From positions 1 through 19,461 of the forward strand of contig SOKM01000088.1 in NCBI GenBank assembly GCA_004375785.1: 19,461 bases of DNA, given 5' to 3'. The notes beneath the pieces were generated by a model. That model worked only from the letters and a program-made list of their open reading frames with translations. It had not been told where the DNA came from and made no database searches. Source of the stretch: Candidatus Cloacimonadota bacterium. Its GTDB lineage: Bacteria; Hydrothermota; E44-bin80. Positions 7,201 to 14,551 of the stretch are shown here, in pieces; the stretch's first letter is position 1; every line of letters starts with the position of its first letter. Made by a program: the position numbers and the translations under genes.

Positions 7201-7292
7201 GGAATCGAGAGAGAGTCGCACAGGGAGTATATTTCTATAGACTCAGCGCAGGTAATTTCAGAACAACAAAGAAACTTTTGGTATTGAGATAA
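4263..7292 (+). CDS. Large secreted protein, two Ig-like plus alpha/beta modules and a T9SS-like sorting domain
   Basis: A 1009-residue exported protein. Residues 1-23 are a signal peptide (cleavage after ..SVIA). A Pro/Gly-rich linker (SGGGPGPSPFP, about 68-78) leads to a beta-rich domain. Then come two related units. Unit 1 (about 249-595) has an Ig-like sandwich followed by an alpha/beta module opening with DILFVND and containing YLDGGGNLL and EPGEFLYDYFG. Unit 2 (about 596-912) repeats the plan with NVLYVNE, MLGGGNIFF and EPGEFPYDVL. The C-terminus (about 916-1009) is a classic sorting domain: NRPNPFN, IYNSAGQLIRTLV, GVYFYRL and final KKLLVLR. I see no protease catalytic set, so the alpha/beta modules look structural or ligand-binding. 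AAGGAG precedes the start with good spacing. It is the first large gene of the operon, 31 bp before the receptor gene. Function unknown. Confidence 0.85.
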   Translation: MKEKIPILIFCFLFIISATSVIARPVKSVDVLLTPTEYGKPSKIIPIATNKPELPEVRPIPKRTHKSGGGPGPSPFPVDMVLAYDNGTELSSLGGLASGFHLGVWFKSPSACTLLAIYYYFAAGGAVTYYVSDPADSIDFENDYEEYHGGVNPGPSPIETYLHPEVSATAPDGWDTLDITSMPDVAKNVFYAAYIMDDGASSPIIDAGVSPPYHTIMQRTAGGGGPFGWYSSWHHVYIRALVRMYENPPPGIDSYDKLPNTYLTTGREVTATLSDLGIPLDSTGVTEAWLHYSIDGGAYDSLSMTIISGDPSLGVWKAILPAINVGQTMEYYINCFDMQGLENLPAMVPASYTIKEKTGDILFVNDDYYGSPYSYDVISDVIPTADWWDIPSDGSPDNSVLNAGYNIIIWNSWEYSGASFADAQSLIEDYLDGGGNLLVSAMDIPAGEFGYSWGDFTTEPGEFLYDYFGIRGGTDDFANPDAPSVYFGRTGDEITAVFNEDWPITSLPYYFVGTGYNYAGKFDEPVDTTQWKGILYDEWGYCSAFRFEQPGVYKVVWLFFPFAYIYDYQSPYDPEIQQQQELIGRILNWFNNTPAPALLGLTRYYTTVTPGPYPVSITVTNFVDSLLSVDLIVSANGVEDTIPMTETKSGVEYSASIPAYPSETDIFYHVEAMDSDSMISSSVTYNFWFLVPTANVLYVNEAGDPQLDYMDVLDSLSISGGYDVYDPAVQGIPDTTVLPSYATLIWNGDWGYGTVLTKESDGNVLYDYMLGGGNIFFNSDEILGLWDGWANVAYEPGEFPYDVLKVTYIYNDICYDSVYGITGDPITDGIIAEMTFPVTNWNDEVDIDTTAVSIFTDAAVTTCRGVRWSDSLNKVVFLPFMYVALPKSDQITVLGNVLTWFGTTFKFSSDDKGINIPKVFALSQNRPNPFNVRTNIFYSIPKKANVSLKIYNSAGQLIRTLVNGVEEPGYKTVFWDGLDRNRERVAQGVYFYRLSAGNFRTTKKLLVLR

Positions 7293-7323
7293 AAACGGAA
7301 AAATATCACAAAAGGAGTAAGCT

Positions 7324-10284
7324 ATGAAGGACAAAAGATTTCTAAAGATACCATTCGTGACTGCCCTCCTGCTAATCTTTTCTATCTCAATTGCTTTTGC
7401 CGGGGTCACAGGCAAAATCAGTGGGAGGATTACTGACGCAAGCACAGGAGAGCCACTTCCCGGTGTAAATGTAGTCATTGATGGAACATCAATGGGAGGT
7501 GCAGCGAATGTTAACGGTCAATACTTTATTCTCAATGTTCCTGTTGGAACATTCTCCCTCACTGCAACAATGATAGGATATAAATCAATGACAAAGACAG
7601 GTGTTAGAGTGATTCAGGATTTCACAACCACGCTTGGTTTTGAACTTGAACAGACAATTGTGGAAGTCGAAGGTATCACTATTATTGCAAAGAAACCAAT
7701 GGTTAAAAAGGATGTAACATCCACCACCCACTTTATCACAACCGAAGAAATTGAGAGAGGAATAACACATAATTATAACGATATAATCTCCGAACAGGCT
7801 GGCGTCATTTTGTCTGAAGGTGGAGCGAGCACCCTAACCGGAGGTCTCCATATTCGTGGTGGGAGAGGAGATGAAATCGCCTATATGGTTGATGGTATGT
7901 CAATCAACGATGCACTCACAGGACAGGCAGGTGCACAGGTAAATATGAATGCCATTCAAGAAGTCGTTGTTCAGACGGGTGGTTTCAATGCAGAATACGG
8001 ACAGGCAATGAGTGGAATTGTAAACCTTGTTACTAAAGAGGGTAGAAAACAAGAAGGTTTTCTCAGATACACTACAGATTATCCATTCAAGAAAGATACT
8101 GCATACTATGAAAATGGTTACAAAGTTGGACCTGAGGGAGGAAACCTTTACGAAGGCTTCCACAGAGCAGAACTGAACCTTGGTGGACCTGCTCCTGGTG
8201 TGAAAGGACTTACCTATTTTCTGTCGTCAGAACTCACCTCACGGGAACACGAAAATTCCTATTATTTTCCACTCTCTAATTCGGACAGGGAATACTACTC
8301 CTTGAATGGTAAACTATCTTATGAGTTAACACCAACAATGAAGATTAAGGTAAGTGGTTTTTCAACCCGAACCCAATACGGTGAATATTGTGGTACTTAT
8401 GGTCTTCCTGGAGAAGGTCAATGGTGTGAACAGGACGACAAATACAAACCGCCCTTAGAGAGAACAGCTGTTCTAATAAAGGCACAGCAGGGACACCTTG
8501 CATTCAACCAGGTGCTGAATAAATCCACATTCTACGAAGTGAACTTTGCTTATTTCAGCACCCACAGATGGGAAGGAACGAGGGACGCTGTCTTCGAAAA
8601 AGACAGAAGCCTCTGGGAGGATATGGAGTTTCTTGATTGGTGGAATTATGACATAAATGAGGCTACAAGCCCTGGAGTGAGACCTGATTCAATCGACAGC
8701 CTGGATTTCTATGTAAAGGATGAGAACGGAAACTACTACTATCCCTGGGGTGTTGGAGGACAGTCGGGAAATAATTTTGCCTTTGGAAACAGTGGAAGTG
8801 GAAGCTGGACTGAAAGGTTATCCTCTTATATCAATGGAAAGTTTGATATTACAAGTCAAATAACAAACCACCACCAGCTCAAGGTAGGTATGGAGGGAAT
8901 AAAACACAAAGCAGCGCGTCACACCGGTCGTTATATTGCTAATACTATAAGCGAAGAAGCTCGTCGTACCCATGACCTCTCTAAATGCCTATATTTCGAT
9001 GACTATGAATACGAACCTCTACAGGCAGCGCTATATGTGCAGGATAAGATGGAATATCCTGGATTCATTGTAAATATTGGCTTAAGAGGTGACTATCTTG
9101 ATGCGAACGCTCAAAAGTACATCGACCCAACAAGGATACTTGAGGGAAAAGAAGATGCAAAACCCAAATACAAGGTCAGTCCCAGACTTGGTGTTTCATT
9201 CCCGGTAACTGAAAAAACAGTGCTCCATGTCTCCTATGGACAGTTCTTCCAGATTCCCAGACTCATAAGACTGTATGATAACGCAGAAACCAATATTGCA
9301 ACAGCAACAGGTGGCTGGACAAGAATTGGGAATCCTGACTTAAGTGCACAGCAGACAACTGCATACGAATTTGGTATTGCACATGAACTTACGCCCGATG
9401 CGGCACTCTTCATAACTCTCTACTATAAGGACCTCTACGACCTGATAGGAGTCCGATTCGTTCCAGCGCTTCCAAATACCTATACACAATTCGTTACAGA
9501 AGACTATGGAAATGTGAAAGGTGCAGAATTTACTTTCTCAAAGAGGGCAACAGAATATCTTTCCGGTAAACTTGTTTATACGCTCTCACAGGCAAAAGGA
9601 ACAGGCTCTTATTCGACACAGGCATATTATGACTACATCGCGAATGTGCCAATCGATCCTGTCACTGATAAACCTGTTCCGATGCCGAAATCGGATTATG
9701 CCCTTGAATTTGACCAGAGACACCTGATATCAGCAGAAGTAAATTTCAGGGTTCCGAACAAAACAGGACCTATGCTTGGTACTATTTATCCTTTACATAA
9801 TCTCAATATCAATGTACTAACATCTATTGGAAGTGGGTTACCATATACAAAGAGAAATACATCTCAGTTAATAATAGGCGAGGTTAATGGAGAAAGGATG
9901 CCCTGGACATGGGCAACAGACCTGAAAATAAGAAAGGGTTTTAAACAGTGGAACCTGAACTATGCTCTCTTTGCTGAGATAACAAATCTCTTTAACATAA
10001 GGAATATCCTGAATGTCTACCCGGAGACAGGAAAGACGGACGATAACGATAAACTCTCCACATTTGACGGATACATGTCATCTACCTGGCCGCCAGATGT
10101 TGAGGACGTTATACCATCAGACCACAGCAAATATGATGAGAGAAGAGACTTTGATGGTAACGGGCAGATAACACAGCAGGAATGGTATGATTCTTATAAG
10201 ATGGCATATCAGGATTTACTTAATAGCCCGTACCTGTATGGAGAACCGAGAAAAATCCAGGTCGGAATCAGTGTTAATTTTTAA
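7324..10284 (+). CDS. TonB-dependent receptor with N-terminal carboxypeptidase-regulatory-like domain (copy 1)
   Basis: A 986-residue outer-membrane receptor. Signal peptide 1-26 (..SIAFA). Residues about 28-115 are a carboxypeptidase-D regulatory-like beta sandwich (GRITDASTGEPLPGVNV, MIGYKS). A TonB-box-like stretch VEGITIIAKK follows, then the plug (about 135-245) with LHIRGGRGDEIAYMVDGM and GGFNAEYGQAMSGIVNLV. The rest is a beta barrel ending in IQVGISVNF, with the terminal Phe expected for BAM-dependent assembly. Such receptors import a ligand using TonB energy; the substrate cannot be read. An EF-hand-like loop D942-F-D944-G-N946-G-Q-I-T-Q-Q-E953 lies just before the last strand. AAAGGAG precedes the start. 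The next gene encodes a large secreted protein, and 14552-17239 is a diverged paralogue. Confidence 0.93.
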   Translation: MKDKRFLKIPFVTALLLIFSISIAFAGVTGKISGRITDASTGEPLPGVNVVIDGTSMGGAANVNGQYFILNVPVGTFSLTATMIGYKSMTKTGVRVIQDFTTTLGFELEQTIVEVEGITIIAKKPMVKKDVTSTTHFITTEEIERGITHNYNDIISEQAGVILSEGGASTLTGGLHIRGGRGDEIAYMVDGMSINDALTGQAGAQVNMNAIQEVVVQTGGFNAEYGQAMSGIVNLVTKEGRKQEGFLRYTTDYPFKKDTAYYENGYKVGPEGGNLYEGFHRAELNLGGPAPGVKGLTYFLSSELTSREHENSYYFPLSNSDREYYSLNGKLSYELTPTMKIKVSGFSTRTQYGEYCGTYGLPGEGQWCEQDDKYKPPLERTAVLIKAQQGHLAFNQVLNKSTFYEVNFAYFSTHRWEGTRDAVFEKDRSLWEDMEFLDWWNYDINEATSPGVRPDSIDSLDFYVKDENGNYYYPWGVGGQSGNNFAFGNSGSGSWTERLSSYINGKFDITSQITNHHQLKVGMEGIKHKAARHTGRYIANTISEEARRTHDLSKCLYFDDYEYEPLQAALYVQDKMEYPGFIVNIGLRGDYLDANAQKYIDPTRILEGKEDAKPKYKVSPRLGVSFPVTEKTVLHVSYGQFFQIPRLIRLYDNAETNIATATGGWTRIGNPDLSAQQTTAYEFGIAHELTPDAALFITLYYKDLYDLIGVRFVPALPNTYTQFVTEDYGNVKGAEFTFSKRATEYLSGKLVYTLSQAKGTGSYSTQAYYDYIANVPIDPVTDKPVPMPKSDYALEFDQRHLISAEVNFRVPNKTGPMLGTIYPLHNLNINVLTSIGSGLPYTKRNTSQLIIGEVNGERMPWTWATDLKIRKGFKQWNLNYALFAEITNLFNIRNILNVYPETGKTDDNDKLSTFDGYMSSTWPPDVEDVIPSDHSKYDERRDFDGNGQITQQEWYDSYKMAYQDLLNSPYLYGEPRKIQVGISVNF

Positions 10285-10315
10285 CCTATAAACTATAAAA
10301 ACGGAGGCTATGATT

Positions 10316-13297
10316 ATGAATCAAAAATTAGGGAAATTTCTCTTTGTAATGATGCTCTCCTGCTCTCTTCTTCTTCTATTTACAACCAGTGGTTTTTCAT
10401 ACAAAAAAACAGAACCAGGGCAGAGGGTATACGAACTGGAGAAAATAGAAATTAACCAGGTAGAGACATATATTACCAACTACGGACAGTACGGGCAGAA
10501 CCCTGTCGGTACTGCAGGATGCCTCTGGCCCAAAGGGAGTGCAAATGCATACATCTATGGAGCAGGTATCTGGATCGCCGGTGTTCTGGGAACCGACTCT
10601 GTTGTTGTTAATGGATACAATACCGTTGGGGCTGGAGCCGAATTCATGCCCGGACCCATGGAGCATAATCAAGACCATCTCAACGACCCACAGAGTCATC
10701 CTGAGGACAGACTCTATGTAAGTACAGTAGCGGAAGATTTTGCTGAATGGCCATATGTCGACACCCTCGGAGAAAAGATTGTGCTTGGCGACCAGGATAC
10801 CTGGTGTCTATTCAACGGTCATGAAGCGAGTAAACAATGTATACCAGACGATGTGACTTTGCCACTTACAGTCACGAGACATACATTTGCCTGGACACAG
10901 GCACTGCTTGAGAATATGCTCTTCTTTGAATACATCATAGAGAATACCGGAACCAACACAATCGCCGATATGTATGTCGGTCTTGGAAGTGACCTCGATA
11001 TAGGAAATGCTGATGATGACCTCGTCGGACTTGACAGGAGTAGAAGCCTTGGATACACATCCTCGATGACCCAGGAAGCAGGATGGGATGCCCTTCCTCC
11101 TTACTATATCGGTTTCAGATTCCTTCAAGGTCCTGTGGCAGATGATACAGTAAGAGTAGGTCAAGACCCTGCAAACCCCGATACAATAATTCTTCCAGGG
11201 GAACGAATTCCTCTTACTGCATTCAAGAAGTTTACCAGGGATGTAGATGCAGGTAATGACCATGAGCGATACCTTGTGATGGCAGGATATGACTTTACCG
11301 TCACCCCACCCGTTTACAATCCTTTTGGAGACAGTCTCGATTCGGACCCCTCTGATAAGAGGATGGCAATGTCTGCAGGACCATTTACACTTGCACCGGG
11401 CGAAGCGGATACTATTGTCATGGCAATGATGTTTTCAAATGGTAACACAGGAGGACTCCCGTACTTACTTCAGCAGGGTGATGCAGCGAAGCAACTCTAT
11501 GACCTTGATTGGGTATCACCAGGACCACCCTCCCCTCCCCCAACGATTACCGCTCTTATACCGGACAACCAGAGAATCACTATATGCTGGGATAATACTG
11601 CGGAAAAGACAGCCGACAAATACTATCCAGCAATGCAGGCAGCCGGTGACCCACTCTATAAAGAATTCGACGTTGAAGGATACATGGTCTATAGAAAGGT
11701 TGGAAAAACAGGAGAATGGGGACAAATAGCGGAATTTGATAAAAAGAATGGCATCAAACTCCTCCCTGACGGAACAGAGAATGGTGCAGATGAGGGAATA
11801 CCTTATACATACGTTGATTCAATTGGCGTCTACAACGGCTTCGAGTATTACTATGGTATATCTGCATTCGACTACAATACATCAGGACTACTTGGAGATA
11901 CAGTTTTTATCTCCTTAGAGGGCGGAAAGAGTGAGCAGATTGTTGTCCCGCGGTCAGACTTCGGAAATGTAATTAATGAAGCAACCTCAAATGTCTCTCA
12001 GTCTGGTGGAGCTACCCAAGCGGTCAGTTCAAACGCGACACCAAAAGGCGGCATACTGGTAACGGGTGATACATACGATGTGGAATGGCAGACTGTTAAA
12101 GAGGGAAGCGGTGAACTTCCGGTATATAGCTTTAATGTATACAATCAGTCTGACCTTACAACAACTCTACTTTCAGATATCGATGCCTTTATTGAAACAA
12201 TAGATTTATTTGCGTCAGCAACAGAATCTGTAACCGTTGATACAAGTATAAGTGGCGATACAACAACAATAACCACGGTTACAAAAAATGACTCCCTTTA
12301 TGCCAAACACTGGACAGGAGATTTTGTATCACCTCTATTTGACGGTATTGAATACTCAGGGTCTATAGATATCTACTTTGTAGATTCAGCACATACATTT
12401 ATTTGTACACTTACTGTTGTCACCTATCCGGATACAACGGATACAACAACTATTACAACTACTACTGATACTTCTTTTGTGAAAAGCGTAGATATTCTTT
12501 TGCCAGCCGATTCCATCAAGGTAACAGCTGACTCTGGTGCTACCTACACGGACAACCTTCTCATTGCAGGCATTATGAAGAGGTGGGCACTACGAGGTGG
12601 TGTTACATACGAAATCAGATGGAAAACCATCAATGACGATACCGTTACTGCTACCATCTACGATGTTACAAACGATATTCAGGTACCGTTTGGAGAAACA
12701 TGGGGTGATAATTGGAGTTTTGGACCCATCAGTTTCTCTAATCCCGATGTAAACTCTGAATATATAACATCGGATAATCTCTCATCCAGGACATACTTCT
12801 ATATCTGCGGTGTAAAGTACTATTTCAACTTCATCGGAAGTGAAGCATATCCAATGAACTGGGAGACCCATCCTGTATCCGGAGATGTATGGACGCTTTA
12901 CTGCTCAGGTGAAGTGGTACCCACAGAAGGGAATAACTTTACAGTTAACAGCACACCATTTACCTTTGGCACTGTTAATCTTGACAGGATAAAGGTAGTA
13001 CCGAATCCATATATTATCAGGAACCCGTGGGAAGTCAGCAGTGATTATGGGATATTGAGATTTATCAATCTACCAAACGAATGCACAATAAGGATTTACA
13101 CACTCGCAGGAAATCTAATCAAGACGATCGAGCATAAGGTCGAAGCAACTGCTACAAGTGCTATCCAGGGCGGAAGTGAAAAATGGGATATTCTTACAGT
13201 TAACGATCAGAGACCGGCAAGTGGTATCTACATCTATCATATCTCTACGCCAAACGATGGAGAAACAAAAACAGGAAAGTTTGCTCTGATAAGATAA
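10316..13297 (+). CDS. Large secreted FnIII protein with T9SS-like C-terminal domain (copy 1)
   Basis: A 993-residue exported protein with a hydrophobic signal segment (about 7-28). The N-terminal domain (NYGQYG, WPKGSANAYIYGAGIWIAG) is clearly related to that of the product of 17314-19452. An FnIII-like domain spans about 407-525 (ITICWDNTAEKT, GYMVYRKV, FEYYYGISAFDYN). A region of about 360 residues follows that is much longer than in the paralogue and contains two Thr-rich stretches, about 641-657 (DTTTITT) and 704-721 (TTDTTTITTTTDTSF). The C-terminal domain (about 887-993) has IKVVPNPYI, FINLPNECTIRIYTLAGNL, SGIYIYHI and KTGKFALIR. ATG 10316 is preferred to ATG 10310 because GGAGG is 8 bases upstream of the former and only 2 from the latter. 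It lies 31 bp after the receptor. By context it could be that receptor's surface partner; no enzyme motif is visible. Confidence 0.85.
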   Translation: MNQKLGKFLFVMMLSCSLLLLFTTSGFSYKKTEPGQRVYELEKIEINQVETYITNYGQYGQNPVGTAGCLWPKGSANAYIYGAGIWIAGVLGTDSVVVNGYNTVGAGAEFMPGPMEHNQDHLNDPQSHPEDRLYVSTVAEDFAEWPYVDTLGEKIVLGDQDTWCLFNGHEASKQCIPDDVTLPLTVTRHTFAWTQALLENMLFFEYIIENTGTNTIADMYVGLGSDLDIGNADDDLVGLDRSRSLGYTSSMTQEAGWDALPPYYIGFRFLQGPVADDTVRVGQDPANPDTIILPGERIPLTAFKKFTRDVDAGNDHERYLVMAGYDFTVTPPVYNPFGDSLDSDPSDKRMAMSAGPFTLAPGEADTIVMAMMFSNGNTGGLPYLLQQGDAAKQLYDLDWVSPGPPSPPPTITALIPDNQRITICWDNTAEKTADKYYPAMQAAGDPLYKEFDVEGYMVYRKVGKTGEWGQIAEFDKKNGIKLLPDGTENGADEGIPYTYVDSIGVYNGFEYYYGISAFDYNTSGLLGDTVFISLEGGKSEQIVVPRSDFGNVINEATSNVSQSGGATQAVSSNATPKGGILVTGDTYDVEWQTVKEGSGELPVYSFNVYNQSDLTTTLLSDIDAFIETIDLFASATESVTVDTSISGDTTTITTVTKNDSLYAKHWTGDFVSPLFDGIEYSGSIDIYFVDSAHTFICTLTVVTYPDTTDTTTITTTTDTSFVKSVDILLPADSIKVTADSGATYTDNLLIAGIMKRWALRGGVTYEIRWKTINDDTVTATIYDVTNDIQVPFGETWGDNWSFGPISFSNPDVNSEYITSDNLSSRTYFYICGVKYYFNFIGSEAYPMNWETHPVSGDVWTLYCSGEVVPTEGNNFTVNSTPFTFGTVNLDRIKVVPNPYIIRNPWEVSSDYGILRFINLPNECTIRIYTLAGNLIKTIEHKVEATATSAIQGGSEKWDILTVNDQRPASGIYIYHISTPNDGETKTGKFALIR

Positions 13298-13323
13298 TGA
13301 AACTCAGAAAATGGAGGTATAAA

Positions 13324-14346
13324 ATGATAAAGAGAATTACATTGCTTGTGGTTTTTGCTCTTCTTATCTCATCCTTATCCTACGCAGCCTTCTCCAAACT
13401 CGGAACAGCTGGAGCCCAGTTCTTAAAAATAGGAGTTGGTGCAAGAGGACCTGCAATGGCTGGTGCATTCACTGCAGTTGTTGACGATGCCTCTGCGCTT
13501 TACTGGAACCCTGCCTGCGCTGCAATGGTAGAGACAAATGAATTTCTCGTGAGTGATGTGGAGTGGGTTCTTGATATAAGAACCAACTTTTTCTCCTATG
13601 TTAAACCGATGGGACTGCTCGGAAACATTGGTTTTGGACTGACCCTACTCACAATGGACGAGATGGATGTAACCACTGTATATGAACCTGAAGGGACAGG
13701 AGAAACATTTGGTGCCCATGACATAGCTGCATCATTGAATTATTCAAGGAATTTCACAGACGTGTTTGCCTTCGGGATGAATATAAAATGGATACAGCAA
13801 AGTATCTGGAATATGACAGCGAATGGTATCGCTTTTGATTTTGGCACACTTTACAAACCTGTCTTCATTAAGAACTTCAGACTGGCATTTGTAATGACCA
13901 ATTTTGGACCTGAAATGACCTTCAAAGGCGGTCAGCTTGAAACCAAGTTCAAGGAAGATGACTGGTATGGCAAAGACCAGCCCGGAGCACTTTCTGCTAC
14001 CCCTTATCCACTCCCAATGGATTTCAAGATTGGTATTGCATACGATGCACTGAAAACTGAAACAGGTCTTCTCACATTTGCTCTTGATGCTTCACATCCC
14101 AATGACTCAAGGGAAATTGTCCGTATGGGAATGGAATACATCTGGAATAACATGTTCGCTGTAAGAGGCGGATACAAGTATGACCCTGATCTCTTTGAGG
14201 ACAAGTTGAACGGAACTGAAGGTTTTGCTTTTGGTTTCGGCGCCAACCTACCCTTTGGTAATCAGGTAATAAAAGTGGACTACGCAGGAGAAGATATGGG
14301 TAGATTGTCTTTCATCCACAGGGTTTCAATTGGATTAGGGTTTTAA
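13324..14346 (+). CDS. PorV/PorQ-family outer-membrane protein
   Basis: A 340-residue protein with a signal peptide (1-21, ..SSLSYA) and the family signature FLKIGVGARGPAMAGAFTA followed by DASALYWNPA, typical of PorV/PorQ-like (UPF0164) proteins. The rest is alternating beta-strand pattern, as in FadL-like barrels, and ends IHRVSIGLGF with a terminal Phe. In Bacteroidetes, PorV (LptO) is an outer-membrane barrel that collects T9SS cargo from the translocon. Close placement with sorting-domain proteins suggests a similar cargo-handling role, but the family includes many paralogues of unknown job. ATG 13324 is chosen because GGAGG (13313-13317) is 6 bases upstream; an in-frame ATG at 13297 overlaps the stop of the previous gene and has no Shine-Dalgarno sequence. 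It is the last gene of the operon. Confidence 0.88.
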   Translation: MIKRITLLVVFALLISSLSYAAFSKLGTAGAQFLKIGVGARGPAMAGAFTAVVDDASALYWNPACAAMVETNEFLVSDVEWVLDIRTNFFSYVKPMGLLGNIGFGLTLLTMDEMDVTTVYEPEGTGETFGAHDIAASLNYSRNFTDVFAFGMNIKWIQQSIWNMTANGIAFDFGTLYKPVFIKNFRLAFVMTNFGPEMTFKGGQLETKFKEDDWYGKDQPGALSATPYPLPMDFKIGIAYDALKTETGLLTFALDASHPNDSREIVRMGMEYIWNNMFAVRGGYKYDPDLFEDKLNGTEGFAFGFGANLPFGNQVIKVDYAGEDMGRLSFIHRVSIGLGF

Positions 14347-14367
14347 GCGGGGAACATTGGTTAATGC

Positions 14368-14405
14368 AAAGACGGGTTGGTATAAAAACAGCCCGTCTTT
14401 TTTTT
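14368..14405 (+). terminator. Intrinsic terminator after the PorV-like gene
   Basis: AAAGACGGG (14368-14376) and CCCGTCTTT (14392-14400) form a perfect 9-bp stem with a 15-base loop, and the stem runs into eight consecutive Ts (14398-14405). It lies about 20 bases after the PorV-like stop codon and just before the next promoter, so it closes the operon. Confidence 0.9.
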
Positions 14406-14418
14406 ATTAAAAAAAAAC

Positions 14419-14447
14419 TTGACAAGAAAACAAAAAAAGGATATTAT
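14419..14447 (+). promoter_or_regulatory. Sigma70-type promoter of the second receptor cassette
   Basis: A perfect TTGACA (14419-14424) and TATTAT (14442-14447, five of six) are separated by exactly 17 bp and lie just after the terminator. Transcription from about 14454 would give a leader of roughly 98 bases before ATG 14552. I see no clear riboswitch or operator in that leader, which is A-rich. Confidence 0.85.
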
Positions 14448-14551
14448 TATACAAATATTAAACAGGATAATTAGTGAACTATAAGAGAAAAAAACAAAAT
14501 AATTTAAACAGGTCTCTTAAAATCCCTGTTGAAAAAAAGATGGAGGGAAAA

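Noticed and set aside
13297..13323. Longer start for the PorV-like protein at ATG 13297.
   Set aside because: It overlaps the upstream stop codon, has no Shine-Dalgarno sequence, and would put charged residues before the signal peptide, whereas ATG 13324 has GGAGG at ideal spacing.
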